This document shows positions 38,352 through 49,010 of a stretch of 64,000 nucleotides of DNA, in pieces. Positions within the stretch are counted from its first letter, which is position 1. Each line of letters opens with the position of its first letter. The DNA is from Rostratula benghalensis (Eukaryota > Chordata > Aves > Charadriiformes > Rostratulidae), in NCBI GenBank assembly GCA_013399305.1, contig VXAI01000115.1, forward strand, positions 1,817,907 through 1,881,906, written 5' to 3'. Made by a program: the position numbers and the translations under genes. The notes beneath the pieces are model-generated. The model saw nothing but the letters and a program-made list of their open reading frames with translations, ran no database searches and had not been told where the DNA came from.

Positions 38352-39864
38352 GCCTGTCATTTAGGCTTGGCCTATGTAAAAGATTTTATCCTGCTATAGC
38401 TATTTTCACCAGCACACAATGATACACACTTTTTTGTGTGTGTGGTTGGTTGTTTTACAACTATTTCTGGAAGCTGCAGTTTAGATGTAGCTATACCAGT
38501 ATGAAAGTATCATTTGGATTAGAGGAACTCATTTTGCAGCCTGAAGCAGAATAAGCTCTACGACTAGAAGTGCATTTAACTGGTATAATTACACTGGGAC
38601 CCAGGGAACTACGAATGGCTTCTTTATTGGTGCAGTTAAAGCTGCAAGGCTTGTAAGTGCTACCAAGTCTTTAGATGCATTTTTCCCACTCTAGCTGTTT
38701 CCATCCAAAGCAATCCCAGCTTGCCCAGGTCCTTCGCTGTAACCAGGAGTGCAGTGAAAGAGATGGGACTGAAAATCAAGGGGTCATAAATTGCATATGT
38801 CTACCTTCAAGGACTTCCTTGGATCCAAAACTTCAGAAATACGCCTGCTTTCATTCTGGGTACCAAACTAATGGAGTGACTGGGCTGGTTTCTTTTTAAC
38901 CAGCTTGATTAAGGTGATGAATGCTGCTGAAATTGCATTTGTGAGTAAGGCCGTTGTGTTCGGCCTGGAAATAAGCTTGTTTTTTGAGCACAGACTGAGG
39001 TTGCCAGTCCTGCCCCAGTACACAGCTCCCACCAAGCTCCCTGAGACCACTGCACACACTCTCCTGCTGCCTTATTACCACTGGAAAATTGTCTGCCCAT
39101 GTTCTGAAGGACACTGTTGCAGCTAGAGCCTTGCCAAGAGCACATTGCCTCAACATAAAGAGAACAGACAGGAGAGAATTTACTTCAAATTGAGCAAACT
39201 TAATTACACAAGGAGGAGAACTTTTCTCCAGGAGAATGATGTCTTTCTCATGGCTTTTTCTGCTTTTGGGATTCTTTTTGCTCAATTTATTTTTACATTC
39301 CTTTTATATATGTGTGTGGCCCCTGAGGGCTTGGCTCCAGACAGTTCAGCACTGCATGTACCTGGTCAGCCTAAGCCAAACTCTGATATCTCCTTCACTT
39401 TTTCAGAACTTGAGTCTGAGGCTTTGGGTTCTGTGTGCTCATCTCAGGCTCCTGTGTTTGAAGAGAAGTGTCCCTGAGACATCCTGTGGGCATGTTGAGG
39501 TCAATCCTAGAGGCCAAATATGCGTGAACAAACCACTGTAATATCTCCCTTCATTTCAGTTTTACTTCTGATAGAAAACCCAAGCCCTTGGCTCTGCCAG
39601 GACACTCTCATTCTCATCAGCATGTCCACTTTTAAATCTGTGAACATCTAGTTTTTCTTGATCCATCTCTTGAAAGCAGCATTTAAAAACATTCCCTTTC
39701 AAAACTTTCTACCTATGGGGATATGCTTAAGGGAAGCTCTGGCTCCAGATTACAACTTGAAATTCTGATATCTACATGTAGGTGTTTAGATGGAAGTTAG
39801 ACACATAAAATCCCTTTCTACTGAGTGGAGAGCTGGTCAATACAGTGACAGAACATGAGGAGAG

Positions 39865-39906
39865 ATTTATTTCATCCTGAAATAAATTTATTTCATCCTG
39901 AAATAA
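39865..39906. repeat. Two 21-bp tandem copies of a palindromic unit
   Basis: The 21-bp unit (39865-39885, repeated exactly at 39886-39906) contains TTTATTTCA, TCC, TGAAATAA(A), that is, a 9-bp inverted repeat with a 3-base loop. Two adjacent perfect hairpins result. The exact identity of the copies points to a recent slippage duplication. Confidence 0.9.
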
Positions 39907-42487
39907 ATGCCTATTAGCTGGCCAGTTGAGTCACTTTCTGGACCCTCCTGAGTGCACAGAGTTAGAGAAGGAGGAAAGAACATGTTCAAATAAAATTGAA
40001 TGCAATAACCATAGAGAAATTTTTCTTCACTCTCAGCAGAGACAGCGTTCATTTAGTAGGCTTACTGTAGTCTTATGGATGCCAAAGAAGTGCAAAATTA
40101 CTGCAAGAACTAAGAAACCAACATTTCTGTAGGCCAACTCAAATTTTTTGGTGTGGGCTCAGATTTAAGACGTCTGAGAAAAGAAAGCGAGCTCCATGAC
40201 TGAGAAGCTTGGTTATATAGACCTGAACTTTTTTTCCCTCAAGTTTTTCAAGTATATTCTCACAGATGTTTCTTAAAAGTGCCCTATTCCTAATAACAGG
40301 AACAAGAGAGACCTCTTCCTAGCAATTATAAACTGATTTACAAGGTCTGCAGTATTTAAATTAAGAGTAAAGTTTTCAGAATTTGGGAAAAGAGGAGAAG
40401 GGGATGTGTCTAGAGTATTTGAGGATCGAATCCAAATCTGTAGCACTCCGCACTCCCCAGAGTGGAAAGAGATGATCTGTCATGTTTTGCTTAATGCCAT
40501 TCATTAGTACAAGTTTTGTTTCATTAAAATGGATGCCCAAGTCCTGTATGAGAATATATTTGTAAATACATATGCATTTCCTGGTCCAGCCCTTTTGAAT
40601 ACATTAAGATTTGTTCCTAGAGACATTATTATATGAAGGTGTTTCTGAGGACTCTGAAAATTATCAGAAACAATAGATGAAGTGAGTAGAGAGAACCCAC
40701 TCCCAACAGACTTGAAATTCTATTCCCTAAGGAACACGTGTATATCCCCTATGGTATGTATGTGGTGCTACTGAATTTGCTGCAAGTACAGACTAGGTCC
40801 ATGGAAATGCTTACTCCCTGATATTGAATCTTGCACATTCGGTAGTTTGTGCTTTAAAAGCAGGAAAAACATTGATTCCCTTCTTTGCCCTGACCCCTAA
40901 CCACTGAAAGCTGTACACAGCCCACAGCTAGGCTTAACCCCTTCAGACATTTCACTAGTTGAAAAGCAAGGGAAGCTGTTATTGTGAAAAATAAAACATC
41001 TATGGAAAATGTTTCCTTTTTGTTCTTTTGGGCAGAGAAAGGAAAAAAAAAACAAAAACACAACAACCTCTGTTCTAAGGGGAAGTGTAAGATGTTTGTA
41101 AGGGATTGAATTCTCTTGGGTTAGGACACTGCTGATTTCTTGGCTAGATGTTACTCCTCTCATCTGAGGGGTAGCTACTCTGTCCTGCTTGTCTATTAGA
41201 AAGCAATAGTAATGCTCAAATGCCCTAAAGTATGACAGAAATGAATTTCATGGAACAGCTGTAGCTAATTCTTATTCTTTGATGCAACTTTGAATAAAGA
41301 CCTTCCTAGAGGACTGCCACAAAATGGCTGAATTCTTTCCACACCAAGAGCGATGGAAACTATGTAAGGGTTTTTCAGAGATGTCAGAATGAGCATCAGT
41401 TGCTCCAGATTAAGGTACTCATCCTCTTGTTTTGGGGACAAAAGCAAATAAAGCACCTGAAACCATGCTGGTGGAATTAGGAAGCAAGACTGCAAGTGTA
41501 ATTCATAGCTCTTCCTCTGAAACCATGTGACCATGCATGAAAAAGGATGTCTCTGACTTCAAAACATATTTTCGCTTCTGAAGATCAAAGCCCTATATTG
41601 TGATTTAGTTTATATAGTACTATAGATTGGTAACTATGTTTTATAGACCAAAAAATCAGTAAACAATTATGACTTCCTTTTAACTTTATTGGACAAAGTA
41701 AAATGGTGGGGTCTTGAATGTCTTCTATCAACACAGCTGCTCTGTTTCAACACAATCCAAGTGGAAAATGTCTCACAAAAGTACCTGCATCACCTCCATC
41801 CCTTACATCGCTGTGGTACTGCCAAGGATGTGGCAAGACGCAGCTGCTGCCACAGACTTGCCAATTCCTTATGTGATACCCAACAGCTGTTGGAAGCTGT
41901 GCGTTGAAATTCATGCTGGGATTTGAATTTCTATATAATCTTCCTCAGGAAGTGAAAGCTGCAAAGCAATCTTTATGTCCCTTAACTCCCAGCCTGTGCT
42001 CCTATATTAAGCAGGGTACCACTTCGGCTGAGAACATACACTATTCTATACCATTTTCTTTAATTCTTTTTCTGCACAAAGCTACATTTTGGCATGCAAT
42101 CACACCCTCCATCAGCCTGCTCCACATGCATGTGGTTTCAGTTACAAAGCACTCTGATTTATATCTTATATAATGATGCAAAGCTTCAGGAACACATCTC
42201 AGGGATGTGCACAAATTCAGGAGGGCAGCAGCTTTCTCAGGACTGGCAGCACCTGTATTCTCCTGCCTCAGCCAAACAACATACAGAGGGCTCAGCTCCA
42301 ATACCATCATTGCAGCTGGTGGAGCTGATTTCAGGCTACTGCTCCATTTTCCAAAGGCTGCTGAGGGCCTCACCACTGGTTCCCCAGCTGGAGAGGTGAG
42401 AAACAAGAGACGAGGTGCAGTGAGGAGCAAACAGAGAAGCTGTAGGTAGGCTACTGCTCCCCAGTCTAAGCACAACTCTGCCGGAAA

Positions 42488-42870
42488 TGTTCCAACAGAC
42501 TGCAGGAAATTCAGAAAAGGGCAACAAAAATGATTGAAGGACTTGAGGGTATAATTTCTAGAGAAGATTAAAAGAAATAAATATGCTTAACTCAATATTG
42601 CTAACTGACTAAGGGGGAATTGGATAACTCTATACAAGCATCTGCAGGTGCAAAGAAACAGAGAAACCTTGTTAAAAATTATTTAAGGAATAGCTAGTAA
42701 CAAAGAATGGCATTGATCACAGGAAATGTAGACGAAACTCTTGGAATTTTTTTGTAACATTGATTGTAACCAAGCAATGTATTACTGAATTCTAGGACCT
42801 GATGCAAGTCTCCTTGCTTTGTTTAAAAACAGAATGGACAGAGTCTCCTCTACTAATTGGGAATAGACAA
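42488..42870 (+). mobile_element. Old, highly diverged CR1-like LINE fragment
   Basis: The start ('ctgcaggaaattcagaaaagggcaacaaaaatgattgaagga', about 42500-42541) matches the segment of ancient CR1/L3-type elements that precedes '..gaggagaggttaaa..'. The later 'aaaaacagaatggacagag' (about 42825-42843) fits the 'ggatggacaaa' block near their 3' end. Much of the middle is worn and there is no ATTCTATG tail. It is clearly older than the other copies, and both boundaries are approximate. Confidence 0.7.
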
Positions 42871-43561
42871 GATGAATAAAGTCATGGGGAAAAATATGTA
42901 ACTTGTTTAAGAGGTAAAACCATATCTCTAGGAAGAGTGTGCTCCTGTAACAGGAGTGCAATGAGGCCACAAGGGTTTTCTCAGGCTCTCTCAACGTACT
43001 ACATCAGAAACTGAGCAGTTTGACTTGGACAATGTACTTCTTTCCTCAGACTTCTCTCCCTGAGGCTTCAGCATCTGCCCTGATGTGACATATTTCCTCC
43101 TTTTTCTAGCTGAGAGAAGTCCCCTTGTCATGGCTTCAGAGTAGCAGGGGCCCACCACCCTCTGGTTGACCCAGATGTGACTGGCCATGAGAAAAAAACC
43201 TTTCAGACTTTATGATCATATACCAACAAGCTCCTTTACCCAAGCAGATTTTGGCTGCTGGAACTAATGACAGTCCCAGCAGGTCATATTTCAGACAGGA
43301 ACTATGTACCCATCCTGTCCAGCCACCACTTGGACCCTTTGCTTTTTTACCTCATATGGTATTAAAGTAATCCTGCTCACTAGAAGGACTATACTGGAAA
43401 GACAGCCAGTGCAGAAAAGTGCAAAAATGGAAAGTATCCTTTGTTGTGGTGAAAGATTCCAACTGCAATAAAGAGAACTTGCTTTATCATTTTAGGGTGT
43501 GTTACGAGATAAATAACTATAACTTCCTTCCTCAATATCAACAATTGTTTTTCAAGTTTGA
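42871..43561. other. Spacer between two CR1 fragments
   Basis: No gene or repeat is recognised between the old CR1 fragment and the next one. Short open frames on both strands appear to be chance. Confidence 0.45.
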
Positions 43562-44213
43562 GGAAACAGCCTGGGGATATTCAGCTCTGCCGAAAAGGAA
43601 CTGGGGGTCCCAACAGGGAGCAAACTAACTATGAGCCAGGAGTCTGCCCTTGCAGCAAGCCATACCCTGGGCTGCACCAACAAAAGTACAGCCAGCGGAC
43701 CAAGGAAAGTGATTATCCAACAATACTTGGCCCTTGTTAGGCCACAACTGGAACACAGTACCCCAGGTTGGTCTCTCCAGTTCCAGAGAAACATTGAAAA
43801 ACTGGGGAGGATCCAGAGAAAAGTCATGAAGATGATGAGAGGATTGCAGAACCTGACAGGAAGAAAAGTGGAAGGAATTGGGTTTGCTCATCCAAGAGAA
43901 GGAAAGGCTCCAGGGGGACGTAGTCACAGTCTTTCAATATCTGAAATTCAGTTACAGGAAAGATGGAGGTTTGCCCTTCATGAGGATGCACAGAGTTGCT
44001 CCAAGGGAAATTCTGTCTGGATATAAGAAAAAAATGTTTCACTGTGAGACAAACACTGGACTAGGTTGTACAAAGAAGTGATGCAATCTCCCTGGCTGGA
44101 AACACTCAAGACTTGGCCTGACAGGGCCCTGCCCTGGGCAACCTAATAATCAGAGGCCCTGCTTTCGGGACAAGGCTGGACAAGAGGTCCCTTCCAGATG
44201 AGACTTGGAAAGC
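43562..44213 (+). mobile_element. CR1 LINE fragment, longest copy in the window
   Basis: About 650 bp of CR1 ORF2 C-terminal and 3' UTR sequence. Recognisable in order are 'aaaaggaactgggggtcc' (43593), 'atgagccaggagtctgccc' (43630), 'ttgttaggccacaactgga' (about 43734), 'atccagagaaaagtcatgaagatgatgagaggat', 'tccaagagaaggaaaggctcc', 'ttcactgtgag' (about 44038) and 'gaggtcccttccag' (44185-44198). The reading frame switches between frames through indels, so the ORF is dead. The terminal ATTCTATG tail is missing or decayed. Confidence 0.92.
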
Positions 44214-45517
44214 TCATCTGAAAAGAAAATGAAATTTCATTTGTTCCTTTTGAAGGACAGGTGAATTTCACTTTCTAAGATCCAAAGGAATAGCTCTCCA
44301 GGACAAGGTCTGGACAAATTCCATTGAGTTACCTGTAGCTGGTTTGTTTGCTCTGGGATAAAGACACATCCCATATGCATTTCACCCTGAAAGACGTTTT
44401 AACATAATGAACACTTTTGCTATCCCAAATCAGGTTTTAAAAAACATTACTCCAACCACTTGTTTGAAAAAATAATGAAGCACATTACCCCAAAATATTG
44501 AGCTACGAGTTAATTGTAATGCTTGGTTTCAGCTTTGTCATCTTGCCCTAACTGCATCTTTTTTCAAGCATGTCTTCATATTTCTGCAGAAGAAATGAAA
44601 ACTTAATTTTGAACCAATAATTTTCTATAGGTGATTTCAACTTTAACCATCAGGAGATTTGGCAAGGCTGGCCTTCTCCTGTGAAGTTTTTAGGCATCAG
44701 ACAATACCATTTTCCAGTGCAAAGACACTTTTCTGGAATATTTCTAAGCTGCTGAACTATGGCTATTGACTTAGCAGAGTAATCAGCAGAAATTAAGTAT
44801 ACGTTAGAAAGCTACAACACTTGTGTCTTTAAACGTTCCTATGGAGCACTGGCTGACCAGGAGCACTGCATCCCACGTTTGAGCCTCTGCTTATAAAGGA
44901 AGACTATGCCCTTTCAGAGAATGAAAGTGTGAGTGGTAAAGCAGGCATCTACACACTCTAAGTTGAACGCTGATGAAGTTACCTAGCCTGAGACGAAGAG
45001 AGTGGGTGCTCCATCTTCCTCTGTCAAGCCAACATTTCTATGGACTTTTAAATTCCATACCTAACGCTGATATGCATCTTTGTAGAAGTGGTATTTTTCC
45101 TCCTGAGCCAAGCATATTTATCAATCCCATGACTTGCATTTTAAACAGTTAGAGATTTGAATGGTTTCAAACAAACTAATGTGTTTTAGGGAGTTCTTGA
45201 ATAAACAGCATCAAGACTGAGCCCTTACTTATAAAGAAGTAGCTATATGCAACTTTATTAATTTAGGTGGACTTGCTTATTTATAAATAAGGCAGAATTT
45301 GGTCCATGTGCTATAATAACTTGTCATTTAGTTGTGATATACAAAAAGTTCCATCCAGATGCTGAAAGTGAATCCTGCTACAAAAGATGTATTGTCCCAA
45401 ATTCTGCATACCCATACATTTTCAGACTACTCAGCATAGATGCTCAAGCTGCTGCTCACCCTTTAGAAAAAAACTAATCCAAAGATAGCAGAAAATAAAA
45501 ATTAAAAGAAAATAAAC
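44214..45517. other. AT-rich spacer with two palindromes
   Basis: No gene is recognised. It contains a 16-bp AT-rich palindrome next to the CR1 end (44227-44242, AAATGAAATTTCATTT) and the MEF2-like palindrome at 45276-45291. Confidence 0.45.
45276..45291. promoter_or_regulatory. MEF2-type palindromic A/T site
   Basis: CTTATTTATAAATAAG is a perfect 16-bp palindrome. Its core TTATTTATAA fits the MEF2 consensus YTAWWWWTAR on both strands. The sequence match is exact, but such A/T sites are common in AT-rich DNA. Confidence 0.35.
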
Positions 45518-45591
45518 AAAAAAAAAAAGGGGGGAGGGGGGAAAGGGATGGGAAGGCAAGGCAAGGCAAGGCAAGGCAAGGCAAGGCAAGG
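45518..45591. repeat. Compound low-complexity tract ending in a (GGCAA) array
   Basis: An A11 run (45518-45528) passes into G-rich blocks (G6 A G5) and then seven perfect GGCAA units (45555-45589) with partial units on each side. The whole tract is purine-dominated on the + strand. Confidence 0.95.
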
Positions 45592-47389
45592 AAAAAAAGC
45601 CCAATGTACATCTGGAGAAATTAACTCATAATTTGGAAAAAAAAAATCAAACCCAATTTCCATAGGCTTATAAGCACACATGAATCATGGGGATTAGTGA
45701 AAAACTTAATTGTCAGTCTACTGCCTTTGAGAGCTTTGCCAGATCCCATATCTTTGACTGTTCTGATTTTCTTCTAGCTGGTGTCCCTGACTGAGTTTCT
45801 CATGCAGCTAATTCCTGGACTGAATCAAGAAAAGAAAGCTTAATTGTAATGCCCTAGAGACTTTACAAGTGACTTTCGTACTGGAACAAACTTGGAACTA
45901 TTTTAATATGGAAGAAAAGCAATTAACTTTCTCAGTAATTTTTTCACTTGCATGTTTGGTATTTCAATGAGTTCTCTGCACCTCACTTTGCTTTCTACTT
46001 GATTTGCCAATGAAATCTAATCTCAGCATTAGTCACATCACAAAATCCTGTGGAGGAACTAACTTTAAGACAGATTTCACTCCTAGCTGAACCTACATAA
46101 GAGTGATAGAATGTGATACTCTGCCACTTTGCTACTCACTTGGTCATTAAACTGTAATCTCCTCTGAGGCTACAGACAAGTTGAATGATTCTGAGAAAAA
46201 CTAGTTGGTTTCAACATAGTAAATGTGTGCTACAGCAAACCTGTGTGCTTTTGGGCTCAGCAGTTTGTCATGCCTTAATCAGGTAGGCTTCATCCAGCAA
46301 CAAACAGTGATGCCATTGTACTGCTTGTGTAGCATGGACTCCTAAATTCCCAAACAGGGCTGTGGGGCTCCTGCATGACTAGTAAGCCTGTGCTGTCTGC
46401 ACTGTGACCTGGGAGGCACCCTAAGCTTCTGTGAGTGCTAATGAGGAGGAAATACAATTCCTCACACGTCCTAGACTTCAGAGTGTGTCTTCATCTCTGC
46501 TGCTGGCTGCCAGTGAGGAACATGGCTCTGCATCACGCCTCCAAAAAGCAGGGTGGCAGAACACAGCTAGGAGACTCACGTCATTACAGTCAAAGATAAT
46601 GAGATGTTTCTAGCTTGGGCCTCTGGCACAGCCCAGTAGAAGGGTACCTGTGGTAACATCCACTTTAAACATGACAAAATATCATACCCAGTGAACATCG
46701 CAATTGTGTTAAAAATACTTTTTTTCCCCCAAGTTTTGCGTTTCCCATTTGCCTTCTGTTTTCAGTATCCTGGAGGCATTGCAGCCTCCCTCCTTTCAGG
46801 AGGTTCTTTCCAGCCGCAGAGGCTAAGACTATCTTCTTTTTGTGAAGCTGGAAGTGAGGGCTGCTTGGAGAAAAGTGAAATTCCTCTGATGCAGCCACAT
46901 GTCATGCCTCCTAAGTGTAGCCTATGCTTACATTGCCCCAGCAGTCCAATGCCACCAGCTATTTCCTGGCTGGCCCATCTCTCCTACCAAATCTCAACGC
47001 TGACAGTCAGTGGGTCCCTCGGGACTCTTCATTAGCCCTGTGTTCTTCCACCTGAAGCAACCCCTCCCTTCTGGTTTGACAAGTCCAGTTGTCCACCTCC
47101 ACATCCCAGCCCTCTAGCTGCCACATTTCCTCCACTGCCCATCCCCACTCAGCCAGCAGGCTTAGGGCTTGATCCTGAATGCTCTTGCATCCTTAGTTTG
47201 GGGTCTCCTTACATTTGCTGAAATTTCTGGGCTGCCTCCTACATAAGTGCTGAATTGAATCTGTGCCTTTCCCATGAAGACCTTAGCCGCATGTCCTTTC
47301 CCAGAGATTCTTCTCAGAGCAGAATGGCTGCTTGGTAGGGAGCTGATGGACTGACTGCCACTGATACTCTTTTATCCTCTCTCTCACAG
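45592..47389. other. Non-coding DNA, no gene recognised
   Basis: No gene is seen. The last few hundred bases (about 47030-47390) become C/T-rich on the + strand and end in the acceptor-like pyrimidine tract described for the next entry. Confidence 0.45.
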
Positions 47390-47719
47390 CCCAGTGCAGC
47401 AGGCACACAACAGAATCCTTTACCACCCAGCAGCTCTTTGGCTGCAGTCATACTAAGTCTCAGTGCTGAGTTAGTAATGGTTCACATTCGTTATTTCTCT
47501 TCGTTAAGTCTGTCAGTTGTGACTGTCAGGTATATACATGAGAAGACACTGCAGTTCTCAACTGAAAAGAGAGGTTGTACATTGATGTCTGTACTCCGTC
47601 TTGCTTCTGCAGGAAGCATTTCCCTCCTAATTGATGAACAACTCATAATTAAACTGAGCACAGGGACAGCCCTTAGTTTGTTTTATAGTCTGCCATCTTC
47701 CTGTTCAAGCAGCATCAAG
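47390..47719 (+). CDS. Candidate internal exon, unknown product
   Basis: A textbook acceptor (TTTTATCCTCTCTCTCACAG, ending at 47389) is followed by a frame open from 47339 to a TAA at 47918-47920. A donor-like AAG|GTAAAG follows position 47719. The enclosed 330 bases are exactly 110 codons in one phase. The predicted peptide is rich in Ser and Leu, with hydrophobic stretches (AAVILSLSAELVMV; ISLLIDEQLIIKL). I recognise no domain or family. The first in-frame ATG is at 47477, so a stand-alone ORF would have 147 codons. Against it: no partner exons were found, composition resembles the surroundings, and an ORF near 160 codons is about the longest expected by chance in such a window. A lncRNA exon is equally possible. 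Confidence 0.17.
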
Positions 47720-48484
47720 GTAAAGGCAGGCAATGGCTCTATGGAAAAGATGTTAAAGCATATCTTTGTCAAGTTCAAGCATTGCAAACATGCCTTGGGT
47801 GAGGAAGGGGACATTTTAACTGAACAGACCCCCTGGGGTCAGAGGCATAACAGGAGAGACATACCCCTAGGTGGAGATCCATTTGGTGAGGGACATGCAC
47901 TGGATCATGGCCTTGTTTAAGCATTTGATCTTGCCTAAAAGAGCTCTAGAAGCATCCTAGCAGGTGCAGGGGTCAGAAAGGATGTCCTGGAGCTGGGCAA
48001 GCGTGTAATGTTTCCCTTTATTTCTAGGTATCTGTCTGGAAATGCAGCAACTCCACCACTGGGTTTTGGACCACAAAACACAAGTCTGTCTTTCTTTTTA
48101 CCTTCACTTTTCTATAGTGACCAGAGTGATTTCAGGACAAGCAGTAAACTACAGATGACCCATTTCCCAATGAAACAATAAACTATAAAATAAGCTTGCT
48201 GGAACATTCTTGCAACTCCCAGCACATCCGTCAAGACTTGGGGAGTGACTGAGTGCTTCCATCTTGAACAGTAGGTACAGCTTTGAATGCTAGTTATGCA
48301 GAACATCAGCCGACAGGGATGTCCTCTAGGGATCAGCATAAACCGCTGTTTCTTGAGTGTGCTGTGCAAGTGATGGGGGGAGGATTAGGCCTTCCACAAG
48401 TTTTTAACAAGAGCCAAGAGGGAATATGATTTTCCAAGGCTGGAAGAGTACCACCTCAAAGCAAAGGCTAAATAACCGATGCTC

Positions 48485-48497
48485 CCATCTAGTGGTG
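48485..48497 (-). promoter_or_regulatory. CTCF-like core motif
   Basis: On the minus strand the sequence reads CACCACTAGATGG, matching the CTCF core CCACTAGRTGGC up to its last base (the next base is G, not C). CTCF binds such 11-zinc-finger target cores at insulators and loop anchors. An orientation-dependent anchor here, pointing left, would be consistent with a large regulatory domain beside the CpG-island promoter, but binding is inference. Confidence 0.4.
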
Positions 48498-48859
48498 AAA
48501 CTGTATCCAATGGCTTAGACATGTCAGGCATCAACCTGAGCTTCCCAGGGGATAAAGAGTTGCATGGACTATGCCACAGGATGGTGCCACCCCTGGGAAC
48601 TTCTGCAGGACTTTACGCCCTGTCGTAGACACCCAGACACATTCAAAAGCTCAGGAGAAACCAACTATTAATCTCAGTTAAAACCACAGTATTATTTATA
48701 ATAAATGAAAATATAAGACTGGGATTCAATTGTTCCTTTAAGGCAAGGGAAGTGTGGAATAGCATTCTCAAAATTTCTTAAGCAATATTCAGTGAGATGT
48801 AGGTGCCCACATAATCTGGGCTTTGGTTCTTAAAACATGAAGGCCCCTTTCAAAATGTT

Positions 48860-49010
48860 ATCCAAGGTTAGTAATTAGCAACACATTATGATTTGTGTTG
48901 TTGTTATGTTGATTACCATGTAATTAATATGCTAATGTTCTAATATGCTGCTGAACTTATAATTATTGGCCAGAATAAAACAACTTATCTTTGTTTCTTT
49001 TTTAGTTTAC
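48860..49010. promoter_or_regulatory. Possible conserved non-coding element, homeodomain and SOX motifs
   Basis: TAATTA occurs at 48872-48877 and 48921-48926, further ATTA cores follow (48911, 48962), and a SOX-type CTTTGTT is at 48989-48995. The block is about 150 bp and lacks any repeat signature. It resembles developmental enhancers, though AT-rich background alone could give several of these hits. Confidence 0.25.

Larger units (their letters stand above)
31284..42487. other. AT-rich non-coding DNA with scattered regulatory-like motifs
   Basis: No gene is recognised. It holds the RFX X-box (34262-34277), a 19-bp palindrome (34069-34087), a homeodomain-motif block (about 35880-36010), a T28 run (38324-38351) and a duplicated hairpin unit (39865-39906). 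The open stretch 33107-33417 lies between an acceptor-like sequence (CTTTTTTGTCTCCAG) and a donor-like CAG|GTAGGG. The peptide is unremarkable, so I do not call it an exon. Confidence 0.5.

Noticed and set aside
40423..40433. tRNA B-box-like GGATCGAATCC
   Set aside because: One mismatch from the GGTTCGANNCC consensus, no A box at the right distance upstream, and no cloverleaf can be drawn. A similar partial match near 28215 fails for the same reasons.
43631..44026. 131-codon frame
   Set aside because: It lies wholly inside a CR1 fragment and switches frame relative to the CR1 ORF2 pattern, so it is a decayed transposon remnant.
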